Positions 43,783 through 52,875 of a DNA stretch of 64,000 nucleotides are shown here, piece by piece. Position numbers and translations under genes: made by a program. The DNA lies in the NCBI RefSeq assembly GCF_024199845.1, contig NZ_JANADO010000001.1:3162001-3226000 (forward strand), given 5' to 3'. Under the pieces are notes generated by a model. That model was not told the DNA's origin and did not search any database. It worked only from the letters and a program-made list of their open reading frames with translations. This stretch comes from Bradyrhizobium sp. CCGB12 (lineage in GTDB: Bacteria; Pseudomonadota; Alphaproteobacteria; Rhizobiales; Xanthobacteraceae). Position 1 is the first letter of the stretch, and every line of letters starts with the position of its first letter.

Positions 43783-45045
43783 ATGGGCAACCGCACCGCA
43801 AAGTTCATATCCGCGCTTGTCGGCAGCATCATTGCCGGCGCGCCACTGGCCGCCATGTCGCAGAACGCGCCTACGGCGACGAGCACAGTCGATACGGCCG
43901 CCGACTGCCTCGCCTCGCCGAGGGGCGTCGCCCCGGATGGGCAGCACTGGTACTATCGTCTGGAGCGCTCGACCAAGCAGAAATGCTGGTATCTGCGCGC
44001 CGAAGGCAGCAAGGCCACCCGGAGCGCGCGGACGGCGCCCGACGCAAAGGTTGCGCAAGATACAGATACCGCTTCACCGGCACCGCAGACGGTGCAGAAC
44101 GCGCGCGCCGAGTACGTTAAGCAGCAGACCGGTGCCGCGCCGGGCACTGCGAACGTGACCGCGCCCGTGCCGGCCGCAGCTAGCGCGCCGACGGTCGCGC
44201 AACAGCCGCCGGCCACCGACACCGCGCCTCAGCCTGCCGTCGCCACGCGCTGGCCTGATCCGACCACTGCGTCCCCTGCGCCCGCACCGCAACCGGCGCA
44301 AGTTCCCGTCGCGGCTGCACCGCAGCCGGCGCAGGCGCCCGTCGCGGCCGCGCCGCCGCCGAGCGCGAAGCCGGCAAAGTCCCCTGCCCCGGCGCCCCTC
44401 GGCGCAGCAGACAGCAGCACCGACAAGCCGACCGGCTCGCTCCCGACACTGCTGCTCGTGATTGGCGGCGCGCTCGCGCTCGCCGGCCTCCTCGGCAGCC
44501 TCATCTATCGTTTCGCCGGCGCGCGCGCCCGCCGCGTCAAGTTGACCGACCGGCACGCCTATTGGGACAATCATGCGACGCAGGATCAGGACGCAAGCCA
44601 CGCCCCCTGGCTCGCTGCAGGGTTGACCGACGCGCAGCCGCCGCGCCCCATCGACTTCGATGCCGCACGTCCGCAAGCGTCAAGACAGGTGACCAAACTT
44701 GCCGCGATCGGCCGCGAGCTCGATCTGATCGACGCGCGCAAACAGCGCGCCGCGGTCCCTGCCCCAGAACACGACGAGATCAGAAGCGACGAGGTCGAGA
44801 TCAAGATGTTCGACCGGGAATTCGAGATCCAGGCTGCTACGCCCCAGCTCGTCGCGAAGGAGATCGGCGAGGAGCGCAATGACGCGCCGGCAGGTCACGA
44901 CCAGGATGCGGTCGACGTCGACGTGGTCACGACGATGCTGGAACGGCTGGCCAAGGAAGGGCCGCGGCTGTCGCGGGCTAACCTTGAAGCTGACCTTGCA
45001 AACTTCGAACGAAGCCTACGAGGCCGATCCGCCGCTCGCGCTTGA
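43783..45045 (+). CDS. Membrane-anchored protein with a Cys-Trp module and Pro/Ala linker
   Basis: This 420-residue protein has a signal peptide, then the Cys/Trp module (GQHWYYRLERSTKQKCWYLR, about 53-72) shared with 37927-38649. A Pro/Ala/Gln-rich linker with near-repeats of QPAQ-PVAAAP follows, then a membrane helix (LPTLLLVIGGALALAGLLGS, about 221-240) and an acidic cytoplasmic tail with a leucine-rich end. Its last 68 nt overlap the convergent gmk gene. Function is unknown; a peptidoglycan or envelope tether is only a guess. Confidence 0.72.
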   Translation: MGNRTAKFISALVGSIIAGAPLAAMSQNAPTATSTVDTAADCLASPRGVAPDGQHWYYRLERSTKQKCWYLRAEGSKATRSARTAPDAKVAQDTDTASPAPQTVQNARAEYVKQQTGAAPGTANVTAPVPAAASAPTVAQQPPATDTAPQPAVATRWPDPTTASPAPAPQPAQVPVAAAPQPAQAPVAAAPPPSAKPAKSPAPAPLGAADSSTDKPTGSLPTLLLVIGGALALAGLLGSLIYRFAGARARRVKLTDRHAYWDNHATQDQDASHAPWLAAGLTDAQPPRPIDFDAARPQASRQVTKLAAIGRELDLIDARKQRAAVPAPEHDEIRSDEVEIKMFDREFEIQAATPQLVAKEIGEERNDAPAGHDQDAVDVDVVTTMLERLAKEGPRLSRANLEADLANFERSLRGRSAARA

Positions 45046-45637
45046 GCCGCTCGGCCTTCAGGATCGACTGCACCTCGGCGAAGGCCTCGTCGACGTCGTG
45101 ATTGATCACGATGTAGTCGTACTCGGCCCAGTGGCTCATCTCGTGGCTGGCCCGGCTCATGCGCTTGCGGATCACGTCGTCGGAATCCTGCGCGCGCGAG
45201 TGCAGGCGCTTCTCGAGATCGTCGGCCGAGGGCGGCAGGATGAAGACGCTGACGACGTCGGCGCGCGCCTTCTCGCGCAGCTGCTGCGTGCCCTGCCAGT
45301 CGATGTCGAACAGCACGTCCTGCCCGGCTGACAGGGCCGCCTCGACCGGCCCGCGCGGCGTGCCGTAGCTGTTGTCGAACACCGTCGCCCATTCCAGCAG
45401 CTCGCCCGCCTTCACCATCGCCTCGAACGTCGCCTTGTCGACGAACGAATAATCCTTGCCGTTGACCTCGCCCGGCCGCATCGCGCGCGTGGTCGCCGAG
45501 ACCGACATTTTCAAGCCGGGCATTCGCTCGATCAGGAGACGCGACAGCGTCGTCTTGCCCGCGCCCGAGGGCGAGGACAGCACGAACATCAGTCCGCGCC
45601 GCTCGACACCGTCAGTTCCGTGACCGCCCGTCGTCAT
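44978..45637 (-). CDS. gmk: Guanylate kinase
   Basis: This 219-residue enzyme phosphorylates GMP and dGMP with ATP. It has Walker A LSSPSGAGKTTLSRLL (about 20-35), the GMP-binding segment SVSATTRAMRPGEVNGKDY and the lid GTPRGPVEAALSAGQD. It is last in the fab-mltG-yicC-gmk series, starting 3 nt after yicC. Its 3' end overlaps the convergent membrane-protein gene by 68 nt. Confidence 0.96.
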   Translation of the reverse strand: MTTGGHGTDGVERRGLMFVLSSPSGAGKTTLSRLLIERMPGLKMSVSATTRAMRPGEVNGKDYSFVDKATFEAMVKAGELLEWATVFDNSYGTPRGPVEAALSAGQDVLFDIDWQGTQQLREKARADVVSVFILPPSADDLEKRLHSRAQDSDDVIRKRMSRASHEMSHWAEYDYIVINHDVDEAFAEVQSILKAERLKRERRIGLVGFVRSLQGQLQG

Positions 45638-45640
45638 CGA

Positions 45641-46528
45641 TCACTCCAGATTCTGGACCTGCTCGCGGAATTGCTCGACCACGTTCTTCATGGCGAGCCC
45701 CGTATTGGTGAGCTCGATGTCGTTCGACTTCGAGCAGCAGGTGTTGACCTCGCGGTGAAACTCCTGCGCCAGGAAATCGAGCTTGCGGCCGATCGGGCCG
45801 CCCTTGCCGATCAGCTCGCGCGCCTGCGCGACGTGCGAGGCAATGCGGTCGAGCTCCTCGCGGATGTCGGCCTTGGTCGCGATCAGGATCGCCTCCTGCA
45901 TCAGGCGATCGGCATCGAAACGGTCGGAGGTGTCGAGCAGCGCCGCGATCTGCTCGGCCAGCTTCGCCTTGATCGCCTCGGGCTTGCGGCCGGGCGATCC
46001 TTCCGCCTTGTTCGCCAGCTGCTCGATCTCGTCGACGCGCTGGGTCAGGATCTGCCCGAGCGAGGTGCCCTCGCGCTTGCGCATCGCGACGAGATCGGCG
46101 AGCGCCCGGTCGAAGGCCTCCGCTGCGGCCGTGCGCGCGGCCTGGTCCTCCTCCTCGTCGCCCTCGGGCTCGGCGACCTCGACGACGCCCTTGATGGCGA
46201 GCAGGCCGTCGATGCTCGGCGCGACAGCGTCGATCTTGCCGGAAATCACGGCGGCGGCCTTCAGGACGGCGTTGAGCACGTCCTCGTTGACGCGGACGGT
46301 GGCGGCGGCGTTGGCGCGCTTGACGTTGAGATTGGCGTAGACGGTACCGCGCGACAGCAGCTCGCCGGCGCGTTTCTTGGCGTGGGCCTCGACCTCGTCG
46401 AACCCCTGCGGCAACCGCACCCTGAGGTCAAAGCCCTTGGCATTGACCGACTTCAACTCCCATTCGAACGTGTACGGCCCGCTTGCGCCGTGGCTTCGGG
46501 CAAAGCCGGTCATGGACGACAGCGCCAT
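45641..46528 (-). CDS. yicC: YicC-family endoribonuclease-type protein
   Basis: This 295-residue protein has the YicC N-terminal domain (SSMTGFARSHG, then ELKSVNAKGFDLRVRLPQGF) and the conserved C-terminal DUF1732 region ending NTGLAMKNVVEQFREQVQNLE. Recent work describes YicC proteins as ribonucleases acting on small RNAs. It is between mltG and gmk, which it almost touches; yicC-gmk linkage is widespread. Confidence 0.92.
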   Translation of the reverse strand: MALSSMTGFARSHGASGPYTFEWELKSVNAKGFDLRVRLPQGFDEVEAHAKKRAGELLSRGTVYANLNVKRANAAATVRVNEDVLNAVLKAAAVISGKIDAVAPSIDGLLAIKGVVEVAEPEGDEEEDQAARTAAAEAFDRALADLVAMRKREGTSLGQILTQRVDEIEQLANKAEGSPGRKPEAIKAKLAEQIAALLDTSDRFDADRLMQEAILIATKADIREELDRIASHVAQARELIGKGGPIGRKLDFLAQEFHREVNTCCSKSNDIELTNTGLAMKNVVEQFREQVQNLE

Positions 46529-46642
46529 CGGTTGAGATTCTCCAGGAGCAGGGGATTCGCGAGGCCATCAAGCCACGCGAATCTTAAGACTATTTTGCCG
46601 GAAAGTGGAATCCGCAATGTCCGCGGGCAGGTCTGCGCCAGC

Positions 46643-47914
46643 CTAGCGCTGGACCACCGGCGGCGACGGCTGCACCGCGCCCTGCCGGGCCGGTGCGGGA
46701 TTGGCAGGCCGCGACGGCTGCTTTTTCTGCTGATTGGGCCGCGCCGGCGTGGTCGCCGTCGGCGGGTCGGTGGCGGCCGGAGCAGCAGCGGCCGGCGGCT
46801 GCGCGTCCTCGGCCGGCTCGACCGTGTCGTTCTGGATCTGCTTCTCCATCGCGCGGAGTTTCGCGACATTCTTCTGGTGCGCGTCGTAGGTCTCGGTGAA
46901 GGCATGCCCGCCGGTGCCGTCGGCGACGAAATAGAGATCGCGGGTGCGCGCCGGGTTGGCGGCAGCTTCCAGCGAGGCGCGGCCCGGATTGGAGATCGGG
47001 CCCGGCGGCAGGCCCTCGATCACATAGGTGTTGTAGGGCGAGGGCTGCGTGATCTCGCTGCGCTTGATCGGGCGGCCCAGCGTACCCTTGCCGCCGACGA
47101 GGCCGTAGATGATGGTCGGATCGGACTGCAGCTTGATCCGCTGCTTCAGGCGATTGGTGAACACGGCGGCGACACGGCTGCGCTCGTCCGGCTTGCCGGT
47201 TTCCTTCTCGACGATGGACGCCAGCGTCACCAGCTGCTCCGGCGTCTTCACCGGAATGTCCTGGTTGCGGCGCTCCCAGATCTCGGCCAGCACGCGCTTG
47301 TGCGCCTGCTGCATGCGCTGGATCACCTGCTCGCGCGTGGTGCCGCGCGGGAACTTGTAGGTCTCCGGTAACAGCGTGCCTTCGCGCGGCAGCTCACGCA
47401 CGCTGCCGGTGAAGATGTCGTTGTCGGACAGCCGCGCCACGATCTGCTCGGAGGTCAGGCCTTCCGGGATCGTGACGGCGTGCTGCACCACCTTGCCCTC
47501 GACGATGGTGGCGATGACGTCGCGCAAGGACGCGTTCTTCTGGAACGAATATTCACCGGGCTTGAGATCCGAACTCGCCTTCAACGCGGCGACGCTGGCA
47601 ATGAACACCCAGGGATTGATGTCGGTGACGCCTTCCCGGTTGAGTGTCTCGGCGATATCGCGCTTGCCCGCGCGCTGCGGGATGTTGACGATCTTGTCTT
47701 CCCTCAGCGGCCCGGGTGCTTCTAACACCTGCCGGCCGTAATAATAGACGCCGCCGGCGCCGAGCATGGCGATCAGCAGCAGCGTGATGATGGCGTTGCC
47801 GACCACCACGAAAGGATTGCGCGCGCGGTCCGATCGCTTCGGCGGCGGCGGGACCTGCTCGGGCTCCAGCGCAGCCCGCGGACTCCGGGGCGAAATGGGC
47901 GGCCTTTCACTCAT
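46643..47914 (-). CDS. mltG: Endolytic murein transglycosylase MltG
   Basis: This 423-residue enzyme cleaves nascent peptidoglycan strands. A cytoplasmic Pro-rich N-terminus and one membrane helix (VVVGNAIITLLLIAMLGAGG, about 36-55) precede the YceG domain. The catalytic motif is LASIVEKETGKPDERSRVAA near residue 235-255, followed by QSDPTIIYGL. The C-terminal 55 residues are Pro/Ala-rich and disordered. It follows fabF in the operon, the usual pairing. Confidence 0.93.
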   Translation of the reverse strand: MSERPPISPRSPRAALEPEQVPPPPKRSDRARNPFVVVGNAIITLLLIAMLGAGGVYYYGRQVLEAPGPLREDKIVNIPQRAGKRDIAETLNREGVTDINPWVFIASVAALKASSDLKPGEYSFQKNASLRDVIATIVEGKVVQHAVTIPEGLTSEQIVARLSDNDIFTGSVRELPREGTLLPETYKFPRGTTREQVIQRMQQAHKRVLAEIWERRNQDIPVKTPEQLVTLASIVEKETGKPDERSRVAAVFTNRLKQRIKLQSDPTIIYGLVGGKGTLGRPIKRSEITQPSPYNTYVIEGLPPGPISNPGRASLEAAANPARTRDLYFVADGTGGHAFTETYDAHQKNVAKLRAMEKQIQNDTVEPAEDAQPPAAAAPAATDPPTATTPARPNQQKKQPSRPANPAPARQGAVQPSPPVVQR

Positions 47915-48039
47915 CGAAGCAACCTGAATCCTGCCGGTTCAATCGCGGCCTGACAATCACTTGCCGAGCCAAATGCACGCGCCCACTTCTATGACTATCG
48001 CCGAATACGGCAAAACGGTGGATTCGTCTCAAAGTTAAA

Positions 48040-49305
48040 TTAACTGGCCAAACGCCGGACGATCACCGAGGCATTGGTGCCGCCAAAACCGAAAGAGTTC
48101 GACAATGCGACGTTGACCTCACGCTTCTTCGCCGTGTGCGGCACGAGATCGATCGCGGTCTCGACCGACGGATTGTCGAGGTTGATGGTCGGCGGCACGA
48201 CATTATCGCGAATCGCGAGAATGGCGAAGATCGCTTCGATCGCGCCGGCCGCGCCGAGGAGATGACCGGTCGACGACTTGGTCGAGGACATCGCAACCTT
48301 TGAGGCGGCATTACCGAGCAGACGCTCCACCGCTCCGAGCTCGATCTCGTCGCCGAGCGGTGTCGAGGTGCCGTGCGCATTGATGTAGTCGAGATCGGCT
48401 GCCGTCAGGCCGGCGCGTTTGAGCGCTGCCGACATGCTGCGGAAGCCGCCATCGCCGTCGGGCGACGGCGAGGTGATGTGGTAGGCATCGCCTGAAAGGC
48501 CGTAGCCGATCACCTCGGCGTAGATCTTCGCACCACGGCGCCTGGCGTGCTCGAGCTCCTCAAGCACCAGGACGCCGGCGCCCTCGCCCATCACGAAGCC
48601 GTCACGGTCCTTGTCATAGGGCCGCGAGGCCTTCTCGGGCGTCTCGTTGAAACCGGTCGACAGCGCCCGCGCGGCATTGAAGCCGGCAATGCCGATGCGG
48701 CTGATCGGCGATTCCGCGCCGCCGGCCACCATGACATCGGCATCGCCGAGCGCGATCAGGCGGGCGGCATCGCCGACCGCATGCGCGCCGGTCGAGCAGG
48801 CCGTGACCACCGAATGGTTCGGTCCCTTCAGCCCGTGCGCGATCGAGACATAGCCGGAGGCGAGATTGATCAGACGGCCCGGAATGAAAAACGGGGATAC
48901 CCGGCGCGGCCCGCGCTCCTTCAACAGGATCGCGGTGTCGGCGATACCGTTGAGGCCGCCGATGCCGGATCCGATCATGGTTCCGGTCGCGCACTTGTCC
49001 TCCTCGGTCTCGGGATGCCAGTTGGCATCGTCGAGCGCCTGGCCGGCTGCGGCCATGCCGAAGATGATGAAGTCGTCAACCTTGCGCTGGTCCTTCGGCT
49101 CCATCCACTTGTCGGGATTGAAGGTGTCGTTGGTGCCGTCCCCGCGCACGACGGTGCATGCGTATTTGGTCTGAAGATCGGAGACATCGAAGCTCTCGAT
49201 CAGTCGCGCACCGCTTTCGCCGTTGAGGATGCGTTTCCAGGTCGGTTCGACGCCGCAGCCGAGTGGCGACACCATGCCAAGACCCGTGACGACAACCCGC
49301 CTCAT
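48040..49305 (-). CDS. fabF: 3-oxoacyl-ACP synthase II
   Basis: This 421-residue condensing enzyme elongates acyl-ACP with malonyl-ACP. The active-site triad is C170 (VVTACSTGAHAVGDA), H311 (NAHGTSTPLGDEIE) and H348 (SSTKSSTGHLLGAAG). It starts RRVVVTGLGMVSPLG. It lies downstream of acpP, from which it is separated by a hairpin at 49347-49385 that may lower its expression relative to acpP. Confidence 0.97.
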   Translation of the reverse strand: MRRVVVTGLGMVSPLGCGVEPTWKRILNGESGARLIESFDVSDLQTKYACTVVRGDGTNDTFNPDKWMEPKDQRKVDDFIIFGMAAAGQALDDANWHPETEEDKCATGTMIGSGIGGLNGIADTAILLKERGPRRVSPFFIPGRLINLASGYVSIAHGLKGPNHSVVTACSTGAHAVGDAARLIALGDADVMVAGGAESPISRIGIAGFNAARALSTGFNETPEKASRPYDKDRDGFVMGEGAGVLVLEELEHARRRGAKIYAEVIGYGLSGDAYHITSPSPDGDGGFRSMSAALKRAGLTAADLDYINAHGTSTPLGDEIELGAVERLLGNAASKVAMSSTKSSTGHLLGAAGAIEAIFAILAIRDNVVPPTINLDNPSVETAIDLVPHTAKKREVNVALSNSFGFGGTNASVIVRRLAS

Positions 49306-49346
49306 ATCCGAAAACTCCGTATCGAAAGCCTCACGGCCAATAACAA

Positions 49347-49385
49347 GAAACCGGCTGACCGCTGGGAAGCGGCCCGTCCGGTTTC
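49347..49385 (-). terminator. Hairpin between acpP and fabF (attenuator or partial terminator)
   Basis: On the minus strand GAAACCGG pairs with CCGGTTTC (49378-49385 and 49347-49354). An inner CCGCT/AGCGG stem is included, and the run-out is TTGTTATT. A leaky terminator here would let acpP exceed fabF. Confidence 0.6.
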
Positions 49386-49412
49386 AATGTTGTCCCCGCG
49401 AAATGAAGAGCC

Positions 49413-49652
49413 TTAGCTCTTCGCGTTCTTCTCGAGAAACTTCGTGGCGTCGCCGACGGTGAGAATCGTTTCCGCGGCGTCGTCCGGAATCTCGCAACCG
49501 AATTCCTCTTCGAACGCCATCACCAGCTCGACGGTGTCCAGACTGTCGGCGCCGAGGTCGTCGATGAAGCTCGCGTTGTCGACAACCTTCTCGGGTTCAA
49601 CACCAAGGTGTTCGACCACGATCTTCTTAACCCGCTCGCCAATGTCACTCAT
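49413..49652 (-). CDS. acpP: Acyl carrier protein
   Basis: This 79-residue acidic protein carries the growing acyl chain on 4'-phosphopantetheine attached to S37 in [16 protein letters not shown]. Length and sequence match the essential fatty-acid ACP. It lies between fabG and fabF, with a 312-nt upstream gap suggesting its own promoter. Confidence 0.97.
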   Translation of the reverse strand: MSDIGERVKKIVVEHLGVEPEKVVDNASFIDDLGADSLDTVELVMAFEEEFGCEIPDDAAETILTVGDATKFLEKNAKS

Positions 49653-49964
49653 TGCTTAACCTCGTGTTGTTCCCTGTAGACCCGACCCCCCGGGACGATA
49701 CGAGCCGTCGTGGTCGTTTGACTGCCTTCGCTTACGAACTTTGATTTGGCCCCATCCTAACCGATGCAAGGCCCGGCGAACGACGGCCAAGGCTCCCCAT
49801 CGCCAATATACAGGGTTTCAAAAACCTGCAATGGCGTTCTTTGCCCATCCGTTGAAGGTCCGGTTATCATACTTCAATTGCCTTGACTACAAGCCTCATT
49901 TCGCACCGGAAACGGCCGTTTGCCGCATCCGGCGCCGGCTTCTGTGGGCAGTGCGGAATGAACG
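49653..49964. other. 312-nt gap between fabG and acpP
   Basis: I see no gene. The length suggests a separate acpP promoter; a candidate is listed at 49866-49893. It leaves a leader of about 200 nt. Confidence 0.5.
49866..49893 (-). promoter_or_regulatory. Candidate acpP promoter
   Basis: Reading the minus strand, CTTGTA (49893-49888) and TATGAT (49871-49866) are separated by 16 nt. The -10 is a good match and the -35 is weak. Confidence 0.35.
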
Positions 49965-50702
49965 TCAGATCATGGCCATGCCGCCGTTGACGTGGATGGT
50001 TTGCCCGGTGACGTAAGCCGCTTCGTTCGAGCTCAGGTAGACCGCGGCCGCCGCAATGTCTTCGGGTGTCCCCAGGCGGGCCGCCGGAACCTTGGTCAGA
50101 ATCGTTTCGCGCTGCTTGTCGTTGAGCGCATCCGTCATCGGCGTCTTGATGAAGCCGGGCGCGATGCAGTTCGCGGTGACGCCGCGCTTGGCGTATTCGG
50201 CGCCTAGCGTCTTGATCATGCCGATCAGGCCGGCCTTCGACGCCGTGTAGTTGCCCTGCCCCGGATTACCGGTGACGCCCACCACGGAGGTGATGGCGAT
50301 GATGCGGCCGAAGCGCTTGCGCATCATCAATTTGGTCGCGGCGCGAGCCAGGCGGAAGGTCGCGGTCAGATTGACGTTGATAACCTCCTCCCAATCCTCG
50401 TCGCGCAGCTGCACGAAGAGATTGTCCCGGGTGATGCCGGCATTGGCGATGAGAATGTCGACCTGGCCCATCGCGGCTTCCGCAGCGGGCACCAATGCCT
50501 CGACCTCATCGGCCTTGGAGAGATTGCAGGGCAGCACATGGGTGCGCTCGCCGAGCTTGCCGGCAAGCTCATCCAGCACCTCCTTGCGCGTTCCGGAAAT
50601 CGCGACGGTAGCGCCCTGCGCGTGCAGCGCCTGCGCGATCGCGCCGCCGATGCCGCCGGTCGCGCCGGTGACGAGCGCCTTTCGGCCAGTCAGATCGAAC
50701 AT
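49965..50702 (-). CDS. fabG: 3-oxoacyl-ACP reductase
   Basis: This 245-residue short-chain dehydrogenase reduces 3-oxoacyl-ACP with NADPH. The Rossmann motif is VTGATGGIGGAIA (11-23). Catalytic residues are S139, Y152 and K156 (NYTASKAG), with N88 in IANAGITRDNL. It lies 12 nt after fabD and before acpP in the fatty-acid operon, which supports FabG over other SDR roles. Confidence 0.95.
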   Translation of the reverse strand: MFDLTGRKALVTGATGGIGGAIAQALHAQGATVAISGTRKEVLDELAGKLGERTHVLPCNLSKADEVEALVPAAEAAMGQVDILIANAGITRDNLFVQLRDEDWEEVINVNLTATFRLARAATKLMMRKRFGRIIAITSVVGVTGNPGQGNYTASKAGLIGMIKTLGAEYAKRGVTANCIAPGFIKTPMTDALNDKQRETILTKVPAARLGTPEDIAAAAVYLSSNEAAYVTGQTIHVNGGMAMI

Positions 50703-50714
50703 CGATAAACTCCT

Positions 50715-51674
50715 TCAGGCCTGCTTCGCAGCGGCCAATGCATCCTTGGCAGCGGCAATGTCGTTAGGACCACCGACCGCAACACCGACGGCGCCGTCAG
50801 CGATGCGCTTGACGAGGCCAGTCAGCACCTTGCCGGCGCCGATCTCGAAGAAACGGGTGACGCCCTGCCCTGCCATATAGGCAACCGACTCGCGCCAACG
50901 CACCGTGCCGGTGACCTGCTCGACCAGGCGGCGGCGGATCTCGTCGGGATCGGTGATGGCGCTCGCCAGCACGTTCGACACCAGCGGCGCCGCCGGCGCC
51001 TTGATCGTGACCTTGGCAAGCGCTTCCGCCATGGCGTCGGCAGCCGGCTGCATCAGCTTGCAATGGAACGGCGCGGACACCGGCAGCAACATCGCCCGCT
51101 TGGCGCCCTTGCCCTTGGCGATTTCGACGGCGCGATCGACCGCGGCCTTGTCGCCGGAGACCACGACTTGCCCTCCGCCATTGTCGTTGGCGGCCTGGCA
51201 GACCTGCCCCTGCGCCGCCTCGCCAGCGACCGCCATGGCCGCCTCGTAATCGAGGCCGAGCAGCGCGGCCATCGCGCCGGCGCCGACCGGGACAGCCTTT
51301 TGCATTGCGAGACCGCGGGTGCGAAGCAGCCGCGCGGTGTCGGAGATCGTCAGGCTGCCGGAAGCGGCCAAAGCTGAATATTCACCGAGCGAGTGGCCGG
51401 CGACGAAGGCGGCGTCCCGCGCCACGGAAAAACCAGCCTCGGACTCAAGCACGCGCAGGGTGGCCATCGAGACTGCCATCAGTGCCGGCTGGGCGTTTTC
51501 GGTGAGCTGAAGGGTTTCGGCCGGACCATCCCAGATGGTCGCCGTCAACTTCTCCCCCAGCGCGGCGTCGATCTCGTCGAACACGGCGCGCGCCACCGGA
51601 AAGGCGTCGGCCAGAGCCTTGCCCATGCCCGCGGCCTGGGACCCCTGCCCCGGAAATGTGAATGCTGCCGTCAT
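50715..51674 (-). CDS. fabD: Malonyl-CoA:ACP transacylase
   Basis: This 319-residue enzyme loads malonyl groups onto ACP. It starts TAAFTFPGQGSQAAGMG; the nucleophile is S95 in VAGHSLGEYSALA, and the later VSAPFHCKLM gives the catalytic histidine. The ATG at 51674 has AGGGAG upstream; the frame continues to 51764, but those residues are not family-like. It is the first gene of the fab operon. Confidence 0.96.
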   Translation of the reverse strand: MTAAFTFPGQGSQAAGMGKALADAFPVARAVFDEIDAALGEKLTATIWDGPAETLQLTENAQPALMAVSMATLRVLESEAGFSVARDAAFVAGHSLGEYSALAASGSLTISDTARLLRTRGLAMQKAVPVGAGAMAALLGLDYEAAMAVAGEAAQGQVCQAANDNGGGQVVVSGDKAAVDRAVEIAKGKGAKRAMLLPVSAPFHCKLMQPAADAMAEALAKVTIKAPAAPLVSNVLASAITDPDEIRRRLVEQVTGTVRWRESVAYMAGQGVTRFFEIGAGKVLTGLVKRIADGAVGVAVGGPNDIAAAKDALAAAKQA

Positions 51675-51846
51675 CGGCGCTCCCTGCTTGTCGGGCGTGA
51701 TCCTCACGGGGACCGGCAGCCGATTACGCGCGGCCTTGGGCCAAGGTTCCGGATCACGCTCCAAAGGGGGCCGTAGACACTGTCCGGGGTCGGACTGTCA
51801 AGCCAAGATGGGAAACCCGGCGGCGTTCAACCGGGGATGTGGCTTG

Positions 51847-52872
51847 CTAGAATCCGCCGGCCGTCTGGTTGGCGTCAACCTCTGCCCCCGCCCGTGCGCG
51901 GCGAGCGCTGTTGACCAGTTGCCCCGGCCGATCGTCCTGGTTCGGCTTCGCGGTGGCGAGCCGCAGCACCGCGGCGTAGCCCGGCTGCACCTCCATGCGG
52001 CCGGCGTGCCGGCTGGCGCTCAGCAGGCGATGCACCTTCGGCAGATTGTAGCATGGCACGTAGAACAAGAGGTGATGCTCGAGATGATAGTTCACGTAGT
52101 ACGGCGCGATGAACAGGCGCTCGAGAAAACTGGCATGCGTGGTGCGGGTGTTGCGCAAGGGGTCATTGCTGTCAGGGACGACGGCATGCTCGGCGATGTT
52201 GCGGATGCGGGTGATGACCATCATCCAGGTCAGCAGCGGCACCAGCCAGAGCAGCGGATAGGCCCACCACACGCCAGCCGCAGCGAGCGCTGCAAACATG
52301 ATCCCATTGACCGCACATTGCGGGCCGAGCTGCTCCCAGAAATGCGTCGCACGCTGCCGCCATGACCAGTCCTTTGGCCCGAGCGCGTTGAGCAATTGCG
52401 ACTTGCGCTGCTGGTAGCCGGTCTGTCCGGTGATGTCGCGAATGAACTTGCGGCGATAGCTCAGCCTGGTGATCGGAAACGGCGCCGACAACACGAGATC
52501 GGGATCGTCTTCCTGCTGGGTGCGCGCATGATGCTGCAAGTGATAGCGCCGGTAGCTGCGGGTCTCCGCAAACAGCGGATAGGCGCAAAACCACTGGCTC
52601 AGCGTCAGATTGGTCTTCTCGTTCGCGGACAGGCAGCCGTGCGCGCCATCATGCATCAGAATCGACAGGCCCAGCTGGCGCGAGCCGATGATGGCGACAG
52701 CGAGAACATAGGTGAGCGGATTGGGCCACCACGCGACCAGCGCGATCGCGCCGATGATGAGCCCCCAGGCGTGCGCAATCATCGCGACGCCCTTCCACGT
52801 CACGCGCTGGCGCACGTCGGCCAGTTGATCGTCGGTCAGGAAATCGCGGGCACGCATGCGAAGCGCAGTCAT
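51847..52872 (-). CDS. Membrane fatty-acid desaturase-type protein
   Basis: This 341-residue protein is a di-iron membrane desaturase or hydroxylase. It has three histidine boxes: H74-x3-H78 (HDGAH), H111-x2-HH (HLQHH) and YHLEHH near residue 270. Several hydrophobic segments alternate with them. The C-terminal 40 residues are Arg/Gln-rich and variable. It starts 3 nt after a TetR gene, so it is probably expressed from the TetR promoter and repressed by it. The substrate (acyl lipid or carotenoid) is not known. Confidence 0.87.
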   Translation of the reverse strand: MTALRMRARDFLTDDQLADVRQRVTWKGVAMIAHAWGLIIGAIALVAWWPNPLTYVLAVAIIGSRQLGLSILMHDGAHGCLSANEKTNLTLSQWFCAYPLFAETRSYRRYHLQHHARTQQEDDPDLVLSAPFPITRLSYRRKFIRDITGQTGYQQRKSQLLNALGPKDWSWRQRATHFWEQLGPQCAVNGIMFAALAAAGVWWAYPLLWLVPLLTWMMVITRIRNIAEHAVVPDSNDPLRNTRTTHASFLERLFIAPYYVNYHLEHHLLFYVPCYNLPKVHRLLSASRHAGRMEVQPGYAAVLRLATAKPNQDDRPGQLVNSARRARAGAEVDANQTAGGF

Positions 52873-52875
52873 GGC

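Noticed and set aside
45620..47371. A 583-codon plus-strand open frame
   Set aside because: It is antisense to yicC and mltG, both clearly real, and its protein is low-complexity.
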